This document shows positions 52,973-62,243 of a stretch of DNA of 64,000 nucleotides, in pieces (positions within the stretch are counted from its first letter, which is position 1; the number at the start of each line of letters is the position of its first letter). The stretch spans positions 1,302,001-1,366,000 of the forward strand of contig CAVOGG010000004.1 of NCBI GenBank assembly GCA_963695175.1, read 5' to 3'. Both the position numbers and the translations under genes were made by a program. The notes beneath the pieces were generated by a model. The model saw only the letters and a program-made list of their open reading frames with translations, did not search any database and was not told the DNA's origin. This DNA comes from Fodinibacter sp963695175 (GTDB lineage Bacteria; Actinomycetota; Actinomycetes; Actinomycetales; Dermatophilaceae).

Positions 52973-53806
52973 TCAGCCGAAGCGCTCGGCGCGTACGGCG
53001 CGCGGGTCGAGGCCGGCGGCCGCGAGCTGGCCGACCAGTGCCTCGACGAACGACGTCGGGCCGCAGACGAACACGGCCGGGTCGGCATCCGGACCGCCAC
53101 ACGCGGCGACCGCCGCCTTGACCGATGCGGTGTCGACCCGGCCGGAGCGGAGCGTGAGCGCCTCGAGCGGGGTACCCGGTCGCACGGCATCCGGCGGCAG
53201 CTCGGCGCGGGAGACGTGGACGGTGGCCGCAGCGGTGCCGGCGCGCACCCGGTCGGCGAGCTCGTCGGCGTAGAGCAGGCGGGTCGGGCTCGTCACCGAG
53301 GCGAGGACGACGACCGGGGCGGTGGGGTCGGCTGCCCGCCACATCGCCCGCAGCGGGGCGAGACCGGACCCGCCGCCGACCAGGAGCAGCGGGCGGTGCG
53401 CGCCGCCCCAGACGAAGTAGCCGCCGATCGGGCCGCGCACGCCGAGGGTGTCGCCGACGGCGATGTCGCGCACGAGGTAGGTGGACACCTCGCCGTCCTC
53501 GACCTCCTGCACGGTGATCGTGGGTGCCTCGCCCGGGCCGGACGACAGCGAGTAGCTGCGGGTGGCCTGGTAACCGTCGGGTGCCGTGAGCCGCACGTCG
53601 ACGTGCTGGCCGGCGACGTGACCCGGCCAGTGGGGGGCGTCGAGCACCAGGCTGCGGGCGTCGGCGGTCTCCTCGACGACGGCCGCGACCATCAGGTCAC
53701 GCCACGCGAGGTGGGCCAGCGGGGTCGGCGGGGTCAGCAGTGTCACCCCGCCCGTGGTCGGCCGCGTGCCGAGGGTGGTAGGTGGCTCGGGCACCGAATC
53801 AGTCAC
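52973..53806 (-). CDS. FAD-binding ferredoxin reductase-type oxidoreductase
   Basis: A 277-residue flavin reductase of the ferredoxin-NADP reductase superfamily. The FAD-binding barrel has YQATRSYSLSSGPGEAPTIT (R-S-Y-S motif, about residue 80) and VRGPIGGYFVWGG. The NAD(P) domain has LLLVGGGSGLAPLRAMWRAA (about 140), LLYADELADRVRAG, and FVCGPTSFVEALVGQLAAAG (about 248), ending in an ERFG C-terminus. No 2Fe-2S domain is present. Its start overlaps the stop of the upstream sulfite-oxidase-like gene by 8 bp, so it is the likely electron partner of that protein. Confidence 0.88.
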   Translation of the reverse strand: MTDSVPEPPTTLGTRPTTGGVTLLTPPTPLAHLAWRDLMVAAVVEETADARSLVLDAPHWPGHVAGQHVDVRLTAPDGYQATRSYSLSSGPGEAPTITVQEVEDGEVSTYLVRDIAVGDTLGVRGPIGGYFVWGGAHRPLLLVGGGSGLAPLRAMWRAADPTAPVVVLASVTSPTRLLYADELADRVRAGTAAATVHVSRAELPPDAVRPGTPLEALTLRSGRVDTASVKAAVAACGGPDADPAVFVCGPTSFVEALVGQLAAAGLDPRAVRAERFG

Positions 53807-54386
53807 CGTGGTAACGCTGTTCGAGGAACGGGTCGCCGTGGTTGTGGTAGCCCGCGACCTCCCAGAAGCCCGGGTGGTCGTAGTCGAGCAGCTCGATCCG
53901 GGTGAGCCACTTGGCGCTCTTCCAGAAGTAGAGGTGGGGGACCAGAAGCCGCACCGGGCCGCCGTGCTCGGGCCGCAGCGGCTCGCCCTCGAACTCGACC
54001 GCCACCATCGCGTCGCGGTCGACGAGGTCCTCGAGCGGCACGTTGGTCGTGTAGCCGCCGTAGCTGGTCACCAGCGCGTAGGGGAGGTCGTCGACGCCGG
54101 CCGCCTCGAGCAGGGTCGGGACCGGCACGCCGCGCCAGGTCGTGCCGAGCTTCGACCAGTGCGTGACGCAGTGGATGTCGGTGGTGAGGGTCTGCAGGCC
54201 CAGGGCGTGCAGGGAGTCCCAGTCGAAGGTCTCGCTCGTCGTGCCGTCAGAGACCGTGAGCTGCCACCGGTCGGTGGGCACCACCTCGGTCGGACCCGCC
54301 GTGAGCACGGGGAAGTCGTGAGTGACGTACTGACCCGGCGGCACCCGGTCGTCGTGCTCCCGTCGCCGCCCCAGGAAACCCGCCAT
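53799..54386 (-). CDS. Sulfite oxidase-like molybdopterin oxidoreductase
   Basis: A 195-residue cytoplasmic protein with only the molybdopterin-binding domain of the sulfite oxidase family. It has PPGQYVTHDFPVLTAGPT, the cofactor cysteine in LTTDIHCVTHWSKLGTTWRG (about residue 75), VTSYGGYTTNVPLEDLVDRD, GEPLRPEHGGPVRLLVPHLY and FWKSAKWLTRIELLDYDHPG. It lacks a heme domain and a signal peptide, unlike MsrP or true sulfite oxidases, so its substrate is unknown. ATG 54386 was chosen because the 20 residues upstream are Arg-rich and not family-like. It is the first gene of the MOSC/DUF6510/FAD-reductase set. Confidence 0.88.
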   Translation of the reverse strand: MAGFLGRRREHDDRVPPGQYVTHDFPVLTAGPTEVVPTDRWQLTVSDGTTSETFDWDSLHALGLQTLTTDIHCVTHWSKLGTTWRGVPVPTLLEAAGVDDLPYALVTSYGGYTTNVPLEDLVDRDAMVAVEFEGEPLRPEHGGPVRLLVPHLYFWKSAKWLTRIELLDYDHPGFWEVAGYHNHGDPFLEQRYHGD

Positions 54387-54508
54387 GCGACCGCTCCTTC
54401 TGCCGGACTCGTCCCGGCGCCGACCGAGCCGGGGTGACGCCGACACTATCGGCGTCGGGACGCCGTTGGGGAGACCGGCCGTGCACCAGCGGGCACCCGT
54501 GGGTGACG

Positions 54509-54514
54509 TAACCT
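54509..54514 (+). promoter_or_regulatory. -10 box (TAACCT) of leaderless SURF1 gene
   Basis: TAACCT ends six bases before GTG 54521; no ribosome site is seen. Confidence 0.45.
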
Positions 54515-54520
54515 CGAGGC

Positions 54521-55318
54521 GTGCTGCGGACCGCCCTGACGCCGAGGTTCCTCGGCCTGCTCGGGCTCGTGCTGGTGCTCTGCGCCACGTTCGTGTGGCT
54601 CGGGAGCTGGCAGCTCGGTGTCGCCGAGAGCTCCGCGCAGCGCGAGGCCGTCGAGCACGCCCGCTCCCAGGCGCCCGCCGACCTGACGACGCTCCTGCAG
54701 CCGCACCAGCCCTTCCGGGGCGACCTCTCGTCGCGGCCGTTCGTCGCCACCGGCCACTACGACGCTGAGGGCCAGCTGCTCGTGCCGGGCCGCCGGCTCG
54801 AGGGCGCGACGGGCCTGTGGGTGCTCACACCGTTCGTGCTCGACGAGGGCGGCGCCACGCTTCCCGTGGTGCGCGGTTTCGTGACGGAGGCCGCGTCGGC
54901 GACCCCACCACCGGAGGGCACCCTGACGATCAGTGGCGGGCTGGCGCCCGGCGAGTCACCCTCGCCGGACCCGGTGCCGGCAGGGCAGATCGGCTCGGTC
55001 GACCTCTCGCAGCTCGTCAACACCTGGCCCGGTGAGCTCTACAACGCCTTCGGGTTCCTGGAGTCGGAGAGCCCGGCGACGGCATCCGGGCTGGCGACCG
55101 TCCCCACCCCGCTCGGTGAGACGGGGGTGCGGTGGCGCAACGCGGCCTACGCCGTGCAGTGGTGGGTCTTCGCGGCCTTCGCGCTGTGGATGTGGGGCCG
55201 GATGGTGCGCGACGAGACGCGCCGCGCGCGGGCCGAGGCGGGCCCGGGCACGGCATCGGGGGCCGAGGGCAAGGAGCCCGTCGCCGCGGGTGACAATGGT
55301 TCGCGTGACGACGCCTGA
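54521..55318 (+). CDS. SURF1-family cytochrome oxidase biogenesis protein
   Basis: A 265-residue membrane protein of the SURF1/Shy1 family, which helps to assemble heme-copper oxidase. There is an N-terminal helix (GLLGLVLVLCATFVWLGSWQ, residues about 12-31) ending in the family's LGxWQ motif. An external domain of about 150 residues follows, with PFVATGHYDAEGQLLVPGRR and VLTPFVLDEGGATLPVVRGF. A C-terminal helix (YAVQWWVFAAFALWMWG, about 210-226) carries the other family motif, NAAYAVQWW. An acidic/basic cytoplasmic tail ends the protein. The next gene begins inside its 3' end. Confidence 0.9.
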   Translation: MLRTALTPRFLGLLGLVLVLCATFVWLGSWQLGVAESSAQREAVEHARSQAPADLTTLLQPHQPFRGDLSSRPFVATGHYDAEGQLLVPGRRLEGATGLWVLTPFVLDEGGATLPVVRGFVTEAASATPPPEGTLTISGGLAPGESPSPDPVPAGQIGSVDLSQLVNTWPGELYNAFGFLESESPATASGLATVPTPLGETGVRWRNAAYAVQWWVFAAFALWMWGRMVRDETRRARAEAGPGTASGAEGKEPVAAGDNGSRDDA

Positions 55319-55715
55319 ACCCACCACCCCTGCCGCCCCGACCCCCCGCTCGTCCGCGACCGGGGGCGGGCTGCGCATCGAGGATGCCGACGGCGTGCGG
55401 CCCCGGCTCACCTTCTTCAAGGTGATGGCGTTCATCGTCGGTGTCGGGCTGCTCGTGCTCGTGACCGAGATGGTGCTGTCGTACGGCTTCGGGATGAAGG
55501 GCGACGACAACCCGCTGTCCTGGTGGCCCCAGCCGCACGGCTTCATCTACATGGTCTACCTCGTCGCCACCGCCCTGCTCGGCTTCAAGGTGGGCTGGTC
55601 GCTGCCGAAGATGGTGCTCGTCATGCTGGCCGGCTGCGTCCCGTTCCTGTCGTTCTGGGTCGAGCACCGGGTGTCCGGGGAGGTCGAGGCAGGGCTCGCG
55701 GCGACGCGCCAGTAA
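55296..55715 (+). CDS. DUF3817 membrane protein
   Basis: A 139-residue membrane protein matching DUF3817: FFKVMAFIVGVGLLVLVTEM (about residue 42), PHGFIYMVYLVATALLGFKV (about 80), then LPKMVLVMLAGCVPFLSFWV and EHRV at the end, three helices in all. Members are common in actinobacteria and have no known function. The N-terminal 35 residues are Pro/Thr-rich and poorly conserved in character, so the start is uncertain: ATG 55296 overlaps SURF1 by 23 bp, and GTG 55305 is equally possible. It is cotranscribed with SURF1; guaA starts 10 bp after the stop with its own -10 box. Confidence 0.75.
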   Translation: MVRVTTPEPTTPAAPTPRSSATGGGLRIEDADGVRPRLTFFKVMAFIVGVGLLVLVTEMVLSYGFGMKGDDNPLSWWPQPHGFIYMVYLVATALLGFKVGWSLPKMVLVMLAGCVPFLSFWVEHRVSGEVEAGLAATRQ

Positions 55716-55718
55716 CCT
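55713..55718 (+). promoter_or_regulatory. -10 box (TAACCT) of leaderless guaA
   Basis: TAACCT overlaps the DUF3817 stop codon and ends seven bases before GTG 55726. Confidence 0.45.
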
Positions 55719-55725
55719 TGGCCGC

Positions 55726-57383
<1,658 letters not shown>

Positions 57384-57400
57384 CCGGTCAGCGGCTGACT

Positions 57401-57430
57401 TTCCGCGCCGTCACCGTGACGGCGCCGGAA
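57401..57430 (+). terminator. guaA terminator hairpin
   Basis: TTCCG-CGCCGTCA pairs with TGACGGCG-C-CGGAA around a CCG loop, 19 bp after the guaA stop. Confidence 0.65.
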
Positions 57431-57559
57431 GCTTCCAGGCGACGGTGTCGTCGTCCGGTGCCGCGTCAGTCGCGGCCGAAGGTACCCGGTGGGGTGCGTC
57501 AACGGCGGGCATCCTTCGGCACGGCATGTCCTCGGTTGGGGTGCACCGACCCAGGAAGG

Positions 57560-57597
57560 GGCGGGACCCAGGTCGGCAACCCCATCTGGGTCCCGCC
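57560..57597. terminator. Second hairpin between guaA and the HNH gene
   Basis: GGCGGGACCCAG pairs perfectly with CTGGGTCCCGCC around a 14-nt loop. It lies 73 bp after the minus-strand HNH gene's stop and probably terminates it. The remaining bases of this 289-bp gap show no gene. Confidence 0.6.
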
Positions 57598-57670
57598 GTC
57601 TGCGTGCGACCAGGTCAGAACGGCAGTGGCTCTGTCACAACCTTGGAGGCTCGATCAGAGGCAGGCTCGC

Positions 57671-59251
57671 CTAGAAGGGTGGAGCTTCGACGGTCACGAG
57701 CTCTGGCTGGGGCGCCGGGGTGGGTTCCGGCAGCGGCGGTGGTGGTGGGAGTGCGGCGTGGTCGGGTGGGGTGGTGCGGGTGGTGCCTGACGGTGAGGTC
57801 CAGGTGGCGGTGCCGTCGGGGGCCAGGTGGTAGCTCCAGCGTCGGCGTTGTTTGAGGCGGTGGTGGCGTCGGCAGAGGCCGCCGAGGTTGCTCGGGGTGG
57901 TGGGGCCGTTGGGCCAGGGTCGGGCGTGGTCGATGTCGCAGTGGGTGGCGGGTCGGGGGCAGCCCCACATTCGGCAGGTGCCGTCGCGGGTGGTGACGAA
58001 GTCGGTGACCGCCTTGGAGGGTCGGTAGGCGGTGCTGACGGTTTCGATCAGGGTGCCGGTGTGGGCGTCGAGCAGGGCGCGGCCGATGTCGGTGGGGACC
58101 ACGGACAGTAGGGCTTGCACGGTGTCGGCGTCGATGAAGCCGATGCCGGGGATCTCGCAGCCGGACAGCAGGGCCGCGGACAGGGAGAACCTCTCGCCCA
58201 GGCCGAGGCCGCCGGTGGCGACCGCCGGCCGCACCCACTGCGGGTCCGCCTCGGGCGGTTCGCTCCGCACCTCCATCGGCGACGGCGGTCCCTTCCGCGG
58301 TGTCGTGGAACCTTCCTGGTCGCGCCACTCGGGCCTCGCCGGCGGTTCAGCGTCGGCGCTGGCGCCTGGGGCCGTTCCGGTCTGGCTCTCCGCTGCGTGT
58401 TCGGTGAGGGCGGCCTCTCGGGCGTGCTCGGCGTCGGGGCCGGTGATGACGGGGATGCCGAGGGTGACTTTGGCGGTGACGGTGACGTTGGTCAGCAGTA
58501 GGTCGATGAACGCGTCCGCCCTGGCCTGGTCCAGGGTCAGGTCGGGGTCCTTCTTGGTGTACCGGTCGGCCAGGTCGCGGATCGCGGCCCAGGCGGCGGC
58601 CGAGCGCCCGGCGGGTAGGCGGGCCCACCAGTCGGTGGTGCCGTCCGGGCCGGGGGTGACCTGCACGGCCCGGTCCTTCTTGTTCTTGGCGGTGGCGGCG
58701 GCGACCTGGTCGGCGGCGATGCGGGTGGCGACCTTGCGGGCGACGGTGGTGATCCGGGCCGGGTCCATCCCGACCACCCGCTGAACCAGGACGTCCTCGA
58801 CGGCGGCGCAGCTGGCGGGGTCGAGGCCGTCGCAGGCGGCGACCACCTTGCCGGCGTTGACGGTGGCCAGCTCGCCGGTGAGGACTTTGCCCAACAGTTT
58901 GGTGAACCGCCCGGCCAGGGCTTCGGCCAGGCCGACCTTGCGCCCGGCGGCCCACTGCCCGAGCCCGGTGGCCAGGGAGACTTCGGAGGAGGTCATCGCG
59001 TCGATGAACCCGACCTCGTGGTGGACCTCGACCGGGCCGCGCTCGGTCAGCCGCAGCTCGTGGGAGCCGGCGTGCGCGATCGCGACCAGCTGCGCGCCCT
59101 CGACCGCGTTGGCCACTCCCTGCAGCTCACCGGTGAGCTCGAACAGCTCCTCCTGGCCCATCCCGGCACCGTGCGCGGCGAGCTCCGCACCGACCGCGCA
59201 CGCCTCGGCGCGCAACGCGGCGATCCGGTCCCGGAGCTGGCTGGTCGACAT
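57671..59251 (-). CDS. DUF222/HNH endonuclease-like protein (13E12 family)
   Basis: A 526-residue protein of the DUF222-HNH family, usually present in many copies in actinobacterial genomes. The N-terminal helical DUF222 part (about 20-330) includes VHHEVGFIDAMTSSEVSLAT and LATVNAGKVVAACDGLDPAS. A variable Pro/Glu-rich linker lies near 290-340. The C-terminal HNH nuclease motif is CRMWGCPRPATHCDIDHARP (about 440) followed by LGGLCRRHHRLKQRRRW, with the cysteines and histidines that bind metal. The tail is a proline stretch. Function is not established; a mobile or defence role has been proposed for the family, but nothing here proves movement. Confidence 0.88.
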   Translation of the reverse strand: MSTSQLRDRIAALRAEACAVGAELAAHGAGMGQEELFELTGELQGVANAVEGAQLVAIAHAGSHELRLTERGPVEVHHEVGFIDAMTSSEVSLATGLGQWAAGRKVGLAEALAGRFTKLLGKVLTGELATVNAGKVVAACDGLDPASCAAVEDVLVQRVVGMDPARITTVARKVATRIAADQVAAATAKNKKDRAVQVTPGPDGTTDWWARLPAGRSAAAWAAIRDLADRYTKKDPDLTLDQARADAFIDLLLTNVTVTAKVTLGIPVITGPDAEHAREAALTEHAAESQTGTAPGASADAEPPARPEWRDQEGSTTPRKGPPSPMEVRSEPPEADPQWVRPAVATGGLGLGERFSLSAALLSGCEIPGIGFIDADTVQALLSVVPTDIGRALLDAHTGTLIETVSTAYRPSKAVTDFVTTRDGTCRMWGCPRPATHCDIDHARPWPNGPTTPSNLGGLCRRHHRLKQRRRWSYHLAPDGTATWTSPSGTTRTTPPDHAALPPPPPLPEPTPAPQPELVTVEAPPF

Positions 59252-59355
59252 ACCTCATCATACTCGAACACACGTACGAATCCAACGGTTGTCCACAACC
59301 AATTCGGTTACATGGCAACGCCACTTGCGTAGCGAGCGGCCAGGTGCCCCGGATC

Positions 59356-59474
59356 GGCCGCCGAGTGCGGCCACCCGACCCGATCGCCGCCGAGGGCGGC
59401 CACCCAACCCGATCGTCAGCCGAGCGCGGCCACCCAACCCGATCGCCAGCCGAGCGCGGGCACCCAAGCCGACC
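59356..59474. repeat. Four tandem copies of a ~30-bp unit
   Basis: Units begin at 59356, 59386, 59415 and 59445, each close to GCCGAGCGCGGCCACCCAAC followed by CCGATCG, with a few substitutions. They lie in the 302-bp non-coding gap upstream of the HNH gene. No gene, promoter or operator is otherwise recognisable there. Confidence 0.75.
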
Positions 59475-59553
59475 ACCCGTCATCCCAAGCGCCTTTCTGG
59501 CGACCACACACTAAAGGCGACCATTTGGGGGCCGGCCTTCGTCGCCGCAGCGG

Positions 59554-60282
59554 TCACCCAGCGGAGCCGGCGGGCAGCACGCAGAACTCATGGCCGTCGG
59601 GGTCGGCCAGGACCACCCAGTCGACCGTGCCCTGACCGATGTCGACCCGGCGTGCCCCGAGGCCCAGGAGCCGGTCCACCTCCACCTGCTGGTCACCGTC
59701 GGCCGGTGGCGCGAGGTGGAGGTGCACGCGCTCCTTGCCGGTCTTCGGGTTCAGCGGGGGGCCGCCCCAGGTGACCTTCGGGCCGCCGTGCGGTGACCGG
59801 ATCGCGGTCTCCTCGTCCTGGTCCCAGACCAGCGGCCAGTCGAGCGCCGCGCTCCAGAAGTAGCCGGTGGCCTGCGAGCCGTCACCCGAGAGGGCGCCGA
59901 TGAACCCGCAGTCGGCGAGGAAGCTGTTGCCGGGCTCGATGACGCAGAACGCGTTGCCCTCGGGGTCGGCCAGCACGACGTGCTCCTCCTCGGGCAGCTG
60001 GCCCACGTCGTGGTGCCGGCCACCGAGGGCCAGCGCCCTCGCGACGGTCTCCTGCTGCTGCTCCAGCGACGCGCTCGTCAGGTCGAAGTGGAACTGGTTC
60101 GGGCCGACCGCAGGCTCGCTGGTGCGCGGGAAGCGGAGCCGGAAGCCGGTGTCGTCAGCGGGCAGCAGCCCGATGTCAGAGCCGGAGTGGTCGACCTCCC
60201 AGCCCAGCACGCCGGCCCAGAACTCGGCCACCCGCTGCGGGTCGTTCGCGTCGATGGCCAGCGCCACCAGGTCACACGTCAT
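59554..60282 (-). CDS. Two-domain VOC (glyoxalase/dioxygenase fold) protein
   Basis: A 242-residue protein made of two tandem VOC modules. The first (1-120) has VALAIDANDPQRVAEFWAGV, FHFDLTSASLEQQQETVARA and VVLADPEGNAFCVIEPGN. The second (125-242) has GYFWSAALDWPLVWDQDEET, RVHLHLAPPADGDQQVEVDR and VVLADPDGHEFCVLPAGS. The paired D-P-x-G-x-x-FC ends show an internal duplication. Proteins like this are common in actinobacteria and are mostly of unknown substrate. ATG 60282 is the family-like start. It stands alone, divergent from the ankyrin gene. Confidence 0.85.
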   Translation of the reverse strand: MTCDLVALAIDANDPQRVAEFWAGVLGWEVDHSGSDIGLLPADDTGFRLRFPRTSEPAVGPNQFHFDLTSASLEQQQETVARALALGGRHHDVGQLPEEEHVVLADPEGNAFCVIEPGNSFLADCGFIGALSGDGSQATGYFWSAALDWPLVWDQDEETAIRSPHGGPKVTWGGPPLNPKTGKERVHLHLAPPADGDQQVEVDRLLGLGARRVDIGQGTVDWVVLADPDGHEFCVLPAGSAG

Positions 60283-60384
60283 CCGTCAACCCCTCCACTC
60301 CCTCGAGGGCCACCCACGCTAGGTGCCCGGATGTCGTGGCGCCACCGCCTTTTCGCGACGCATCCTCCGGGGCAGGATCGAGCC

Positions 60385-61092
60385 ATGGATGCCGCCCCCG
60401 TGCCACAGCCTGCCGTCGAGGCGGCGGTGCAGGCCGTGCGCTCGGGCGATGTGGCCGCTCTCGTGGTGGTGCTGGCCGAGCATCCGAGCCTCGTGCCGGG
60501 CCCGGTGCCGGGCCACGCAGGTCGCACTCTGCTGCACGTGGCCACCGACTGGCCCGGGCACCTGCCGAACGTCGCGGACACCGTCGGCGCGCTGGTCGGT
60601 GCCGGCGCCGACGTCGACGCACGATTCGCGGGCGAGCACCCGGAGACGCCGCTGCACTGGGCCGCAAGCAGCGACGACGTCGAGGCCGTGGCGGCGCTGC
60701 TCGACGCCGGAGCCGACATCGACGCCCCGGGGGCGGTCATCGGCGATGGAACGCCGCTCAACGACGCCACCGCCTTCGGGCAGTGGGATGCCGCCCGGGT
60801 CCTGGTCGAGCGGGGGGCCGTCGTGTCCGCCTGGGATGCCGCTGCGCTGGGAATGACGGACCGCGTCGCCGAGCTGTTGCACCACGACGCCGTCGACTCA
60901 CTTGACGGTTTGCTGTGGGCCGCCTGCCACGGTGGCCACCTCGACACGGCAGTGCTCCTGCTCGACGCCGGAGCAGACGTCAACTGGCTGGGCTGGGAGG
61001 CCCTGACACCGCTGGGCGCGGCCGAACGCGCCGGAGCGGTCGACGTCGTCGGGTGGCTTCGTGAGCAGGGCGCCGTCGATCAGCCGGGCTGA
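60385..61092 (+). CDS. Ankyrin-repeat protein
   Basis: A 235-residue soluble protein composed of ankyrin-like repeats of about 33 residues: VGALVGAGADVDARFAGEHP, TPLHWAASSDDVEAVAALLD, AGADIDAPGAVIGDGTPLND, LLWAACHGGHLDTAVLLLDA and GADVNWLGWEALTPLGAAER. Ankyrin stacks bind other proteins; no enzyme domain, signal or membrane segment is visible, so the partner is unknown. ATG 60385 is preceded by CAGGAT with a 6-nt gap, suggesting a leaderless start. Standing alone, it gives no operon clue. Confidence 0.85.
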   Translation: MDAAPVPQPAVEAAVQAVRSGDVAALVVVLAEHPSLVPGPVPGHAGRTLLHVATDWPGHLPNVADTVGALVGAGADVDARFAGEHPETPLHWAASSDDVEAVAALLDAGADIDAPGAVIGDGTPLNDATAFGQWDAARVLVERGAVVSAWDAAALGMTDRVAELLHHDAVDSLDGLLWAACHGGHLDTAVLLLDAGADVNWLGWEALTPLGAAERAGAVDVVGWLREQGAVDQPG

Positions 61093-61217
61093 CCAACGTT
61101 GCGTCGTCAGGCGCGTTCTGGTCATCGCGACAATGCCGTCGCCACAATGCTGTCCCCGGTCAGCCCGGCGTGGCAGGCTGTGCTCGGCATACTCATCGGT
61201 AACCAAGGACGGCGACC

Positions 61218-62144
61218 ATGCAGAGCACGACGACCACCGTGACGGGGAGCGACGGCACCGCCCTCCACACCCACCGCTGGCTGCCCGACGGGCCGCCGCG
61301 GGCGGTCGTCCAGGTCGCCCACGGCATGGCCGAGCACTCCGCCCGCTACGCCCGCCTGGCCGAGGCGCTCACGGCATCCGGCTTCGCGGTCTACGCCAAC
61401 GACCACCGCGGACACGGCAGCACGGCGAGCGCGGCCGACCACGGCTACTTCGCCGACCACGACGGCTGGGACACCGTCGTCGCAGACCTGCGGGCCGTCA
61501 CCGACTTCGCCCGCGAGGAGCACCCCGGCCTGCCGGTGTTCCTGCTCGGCCACTCGATGGGGTCGTTCCTGACCCGCTCCTACATCATCGAGGACAGCCG
61601 CGAGCTGTCCGGCGTGGTGCTGTCCGGCACCGCGGGCGACCCGGGCCTGCTCGGCAAGGTCGGCACCGGGGTCGCCCACACCGAGGCGCGGTTGCGCGGG
61701 CGGCGGCACGTGAGCACGCTGCTCGACAAGCTCACCTTCGGCCAGTACAACGCAGCGTTCAAGCCCAACCGCACCGACTTCGACTGGCTCTCGCGCGACG
61801 AGGCCGAGGTCGACCTCTACGTGGCCGACCCGCATTGCGGCAACACCTTCACCTCGGGCTTCTTCGCCGACCTGCTCGGCGGCCTGGGCGTGATCAACGA
61901 CCGCCGCCAGGTGGCCCGAGTGCGCCGCGACCTGCCGATCCTGCTCATCGCCGGCGAGGCCGACCCGGTGGGCGCCGGCGGCAAGGGCGTCACGGCGGTT
62001 GCCGCGCAGTACGAGTCGGTGGGCGTCGCCGACGTGACCTGCACGCTCTACCCGGGTGCTCGGCACGAGATCTTCAACGAGACCAACCGCGACGAGGTCA
62101 CCACCGACGTCGTGGCCTGGCTGGACGCGCACCTGCCCGCCTGA
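61218..62144 (+). CDS. Alpha/beta hydrolase (monoacylglycerol lipase-like)
   Basis: A 308-residue serine hydrolase of the Hydrolase_4 / lysophospholipase group. Blocks: AVVQVAHGMAEHSARYARLA (about residue 30), VYANDHRGHGSTASAADHGY (about 57), the nucleophile elbow VFLLGHSMGSFLTRSYI (about 102), LSGTAGDPGLLG, a catalytic aspartate in ILLIAGEADPVGAGGKG (about 235) and the histidine in LYPGARHEIFNETNRDEV (about 275). The wording is that of monoglyceride lipases and lysophospholipases; the natural ester is unknown. ATG 61218 follows AAGGAC about 8 bp upstream. Confidence 0.87.
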   Translation: MQSTTTTVTGSDGTALHTHRWLPDGPPRAVVQVAHGMAEHSARYARLAEALTASGFAVYANDHRGHGSTASAADHGYFADHDGWDTVVADLRAVTDFAREEHPGLPVFLLGHSMGSFLTRSYIIEDSRELSGVVLSGTAGDPGLLGKVGTGVAHTEARLRGRRHVSTLLDKLTFGQYNAAFKPNRTDFDWLSRDEAEVDLYVADPHCGNTFTSGFFADLLGGLGVINDRRQVARVRRDLPILLIAGEADPVGAGGKGVTAVAAQYESVGVADVTCTLYPGARHEIFNETNRDEVTTDVVAWLDAHLPA

Positions 62145-62161
62145 CCCGAATCGGTCCAGCC

Positions 62162-62209
62162 CGGCATCCGTGGCAGGCTTGGACCTCGGCGTCCACCCCG
62201 GATGCCGTG
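62162..62209 (+). terminator. Hairpin after the lipase-like gene
   Basis: CGGCATCCG and CGGATGCCG form the outer stem around a 28-nt interior, 18 bp after the stop. The stem is again the recurrent GGATGCCG word. Confidence 0.45.
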
Positions 62210-62243
62210 TGCCCCACCCCCGAACGCGAGGACCCACCCACGC

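Noticed and set aside
59356..59474. CRISPR-like array
   Set aside because: The ~30-bp units are directly adjacent without unique spacers, and no cas genes are present, so this is a plain tandem repeat.
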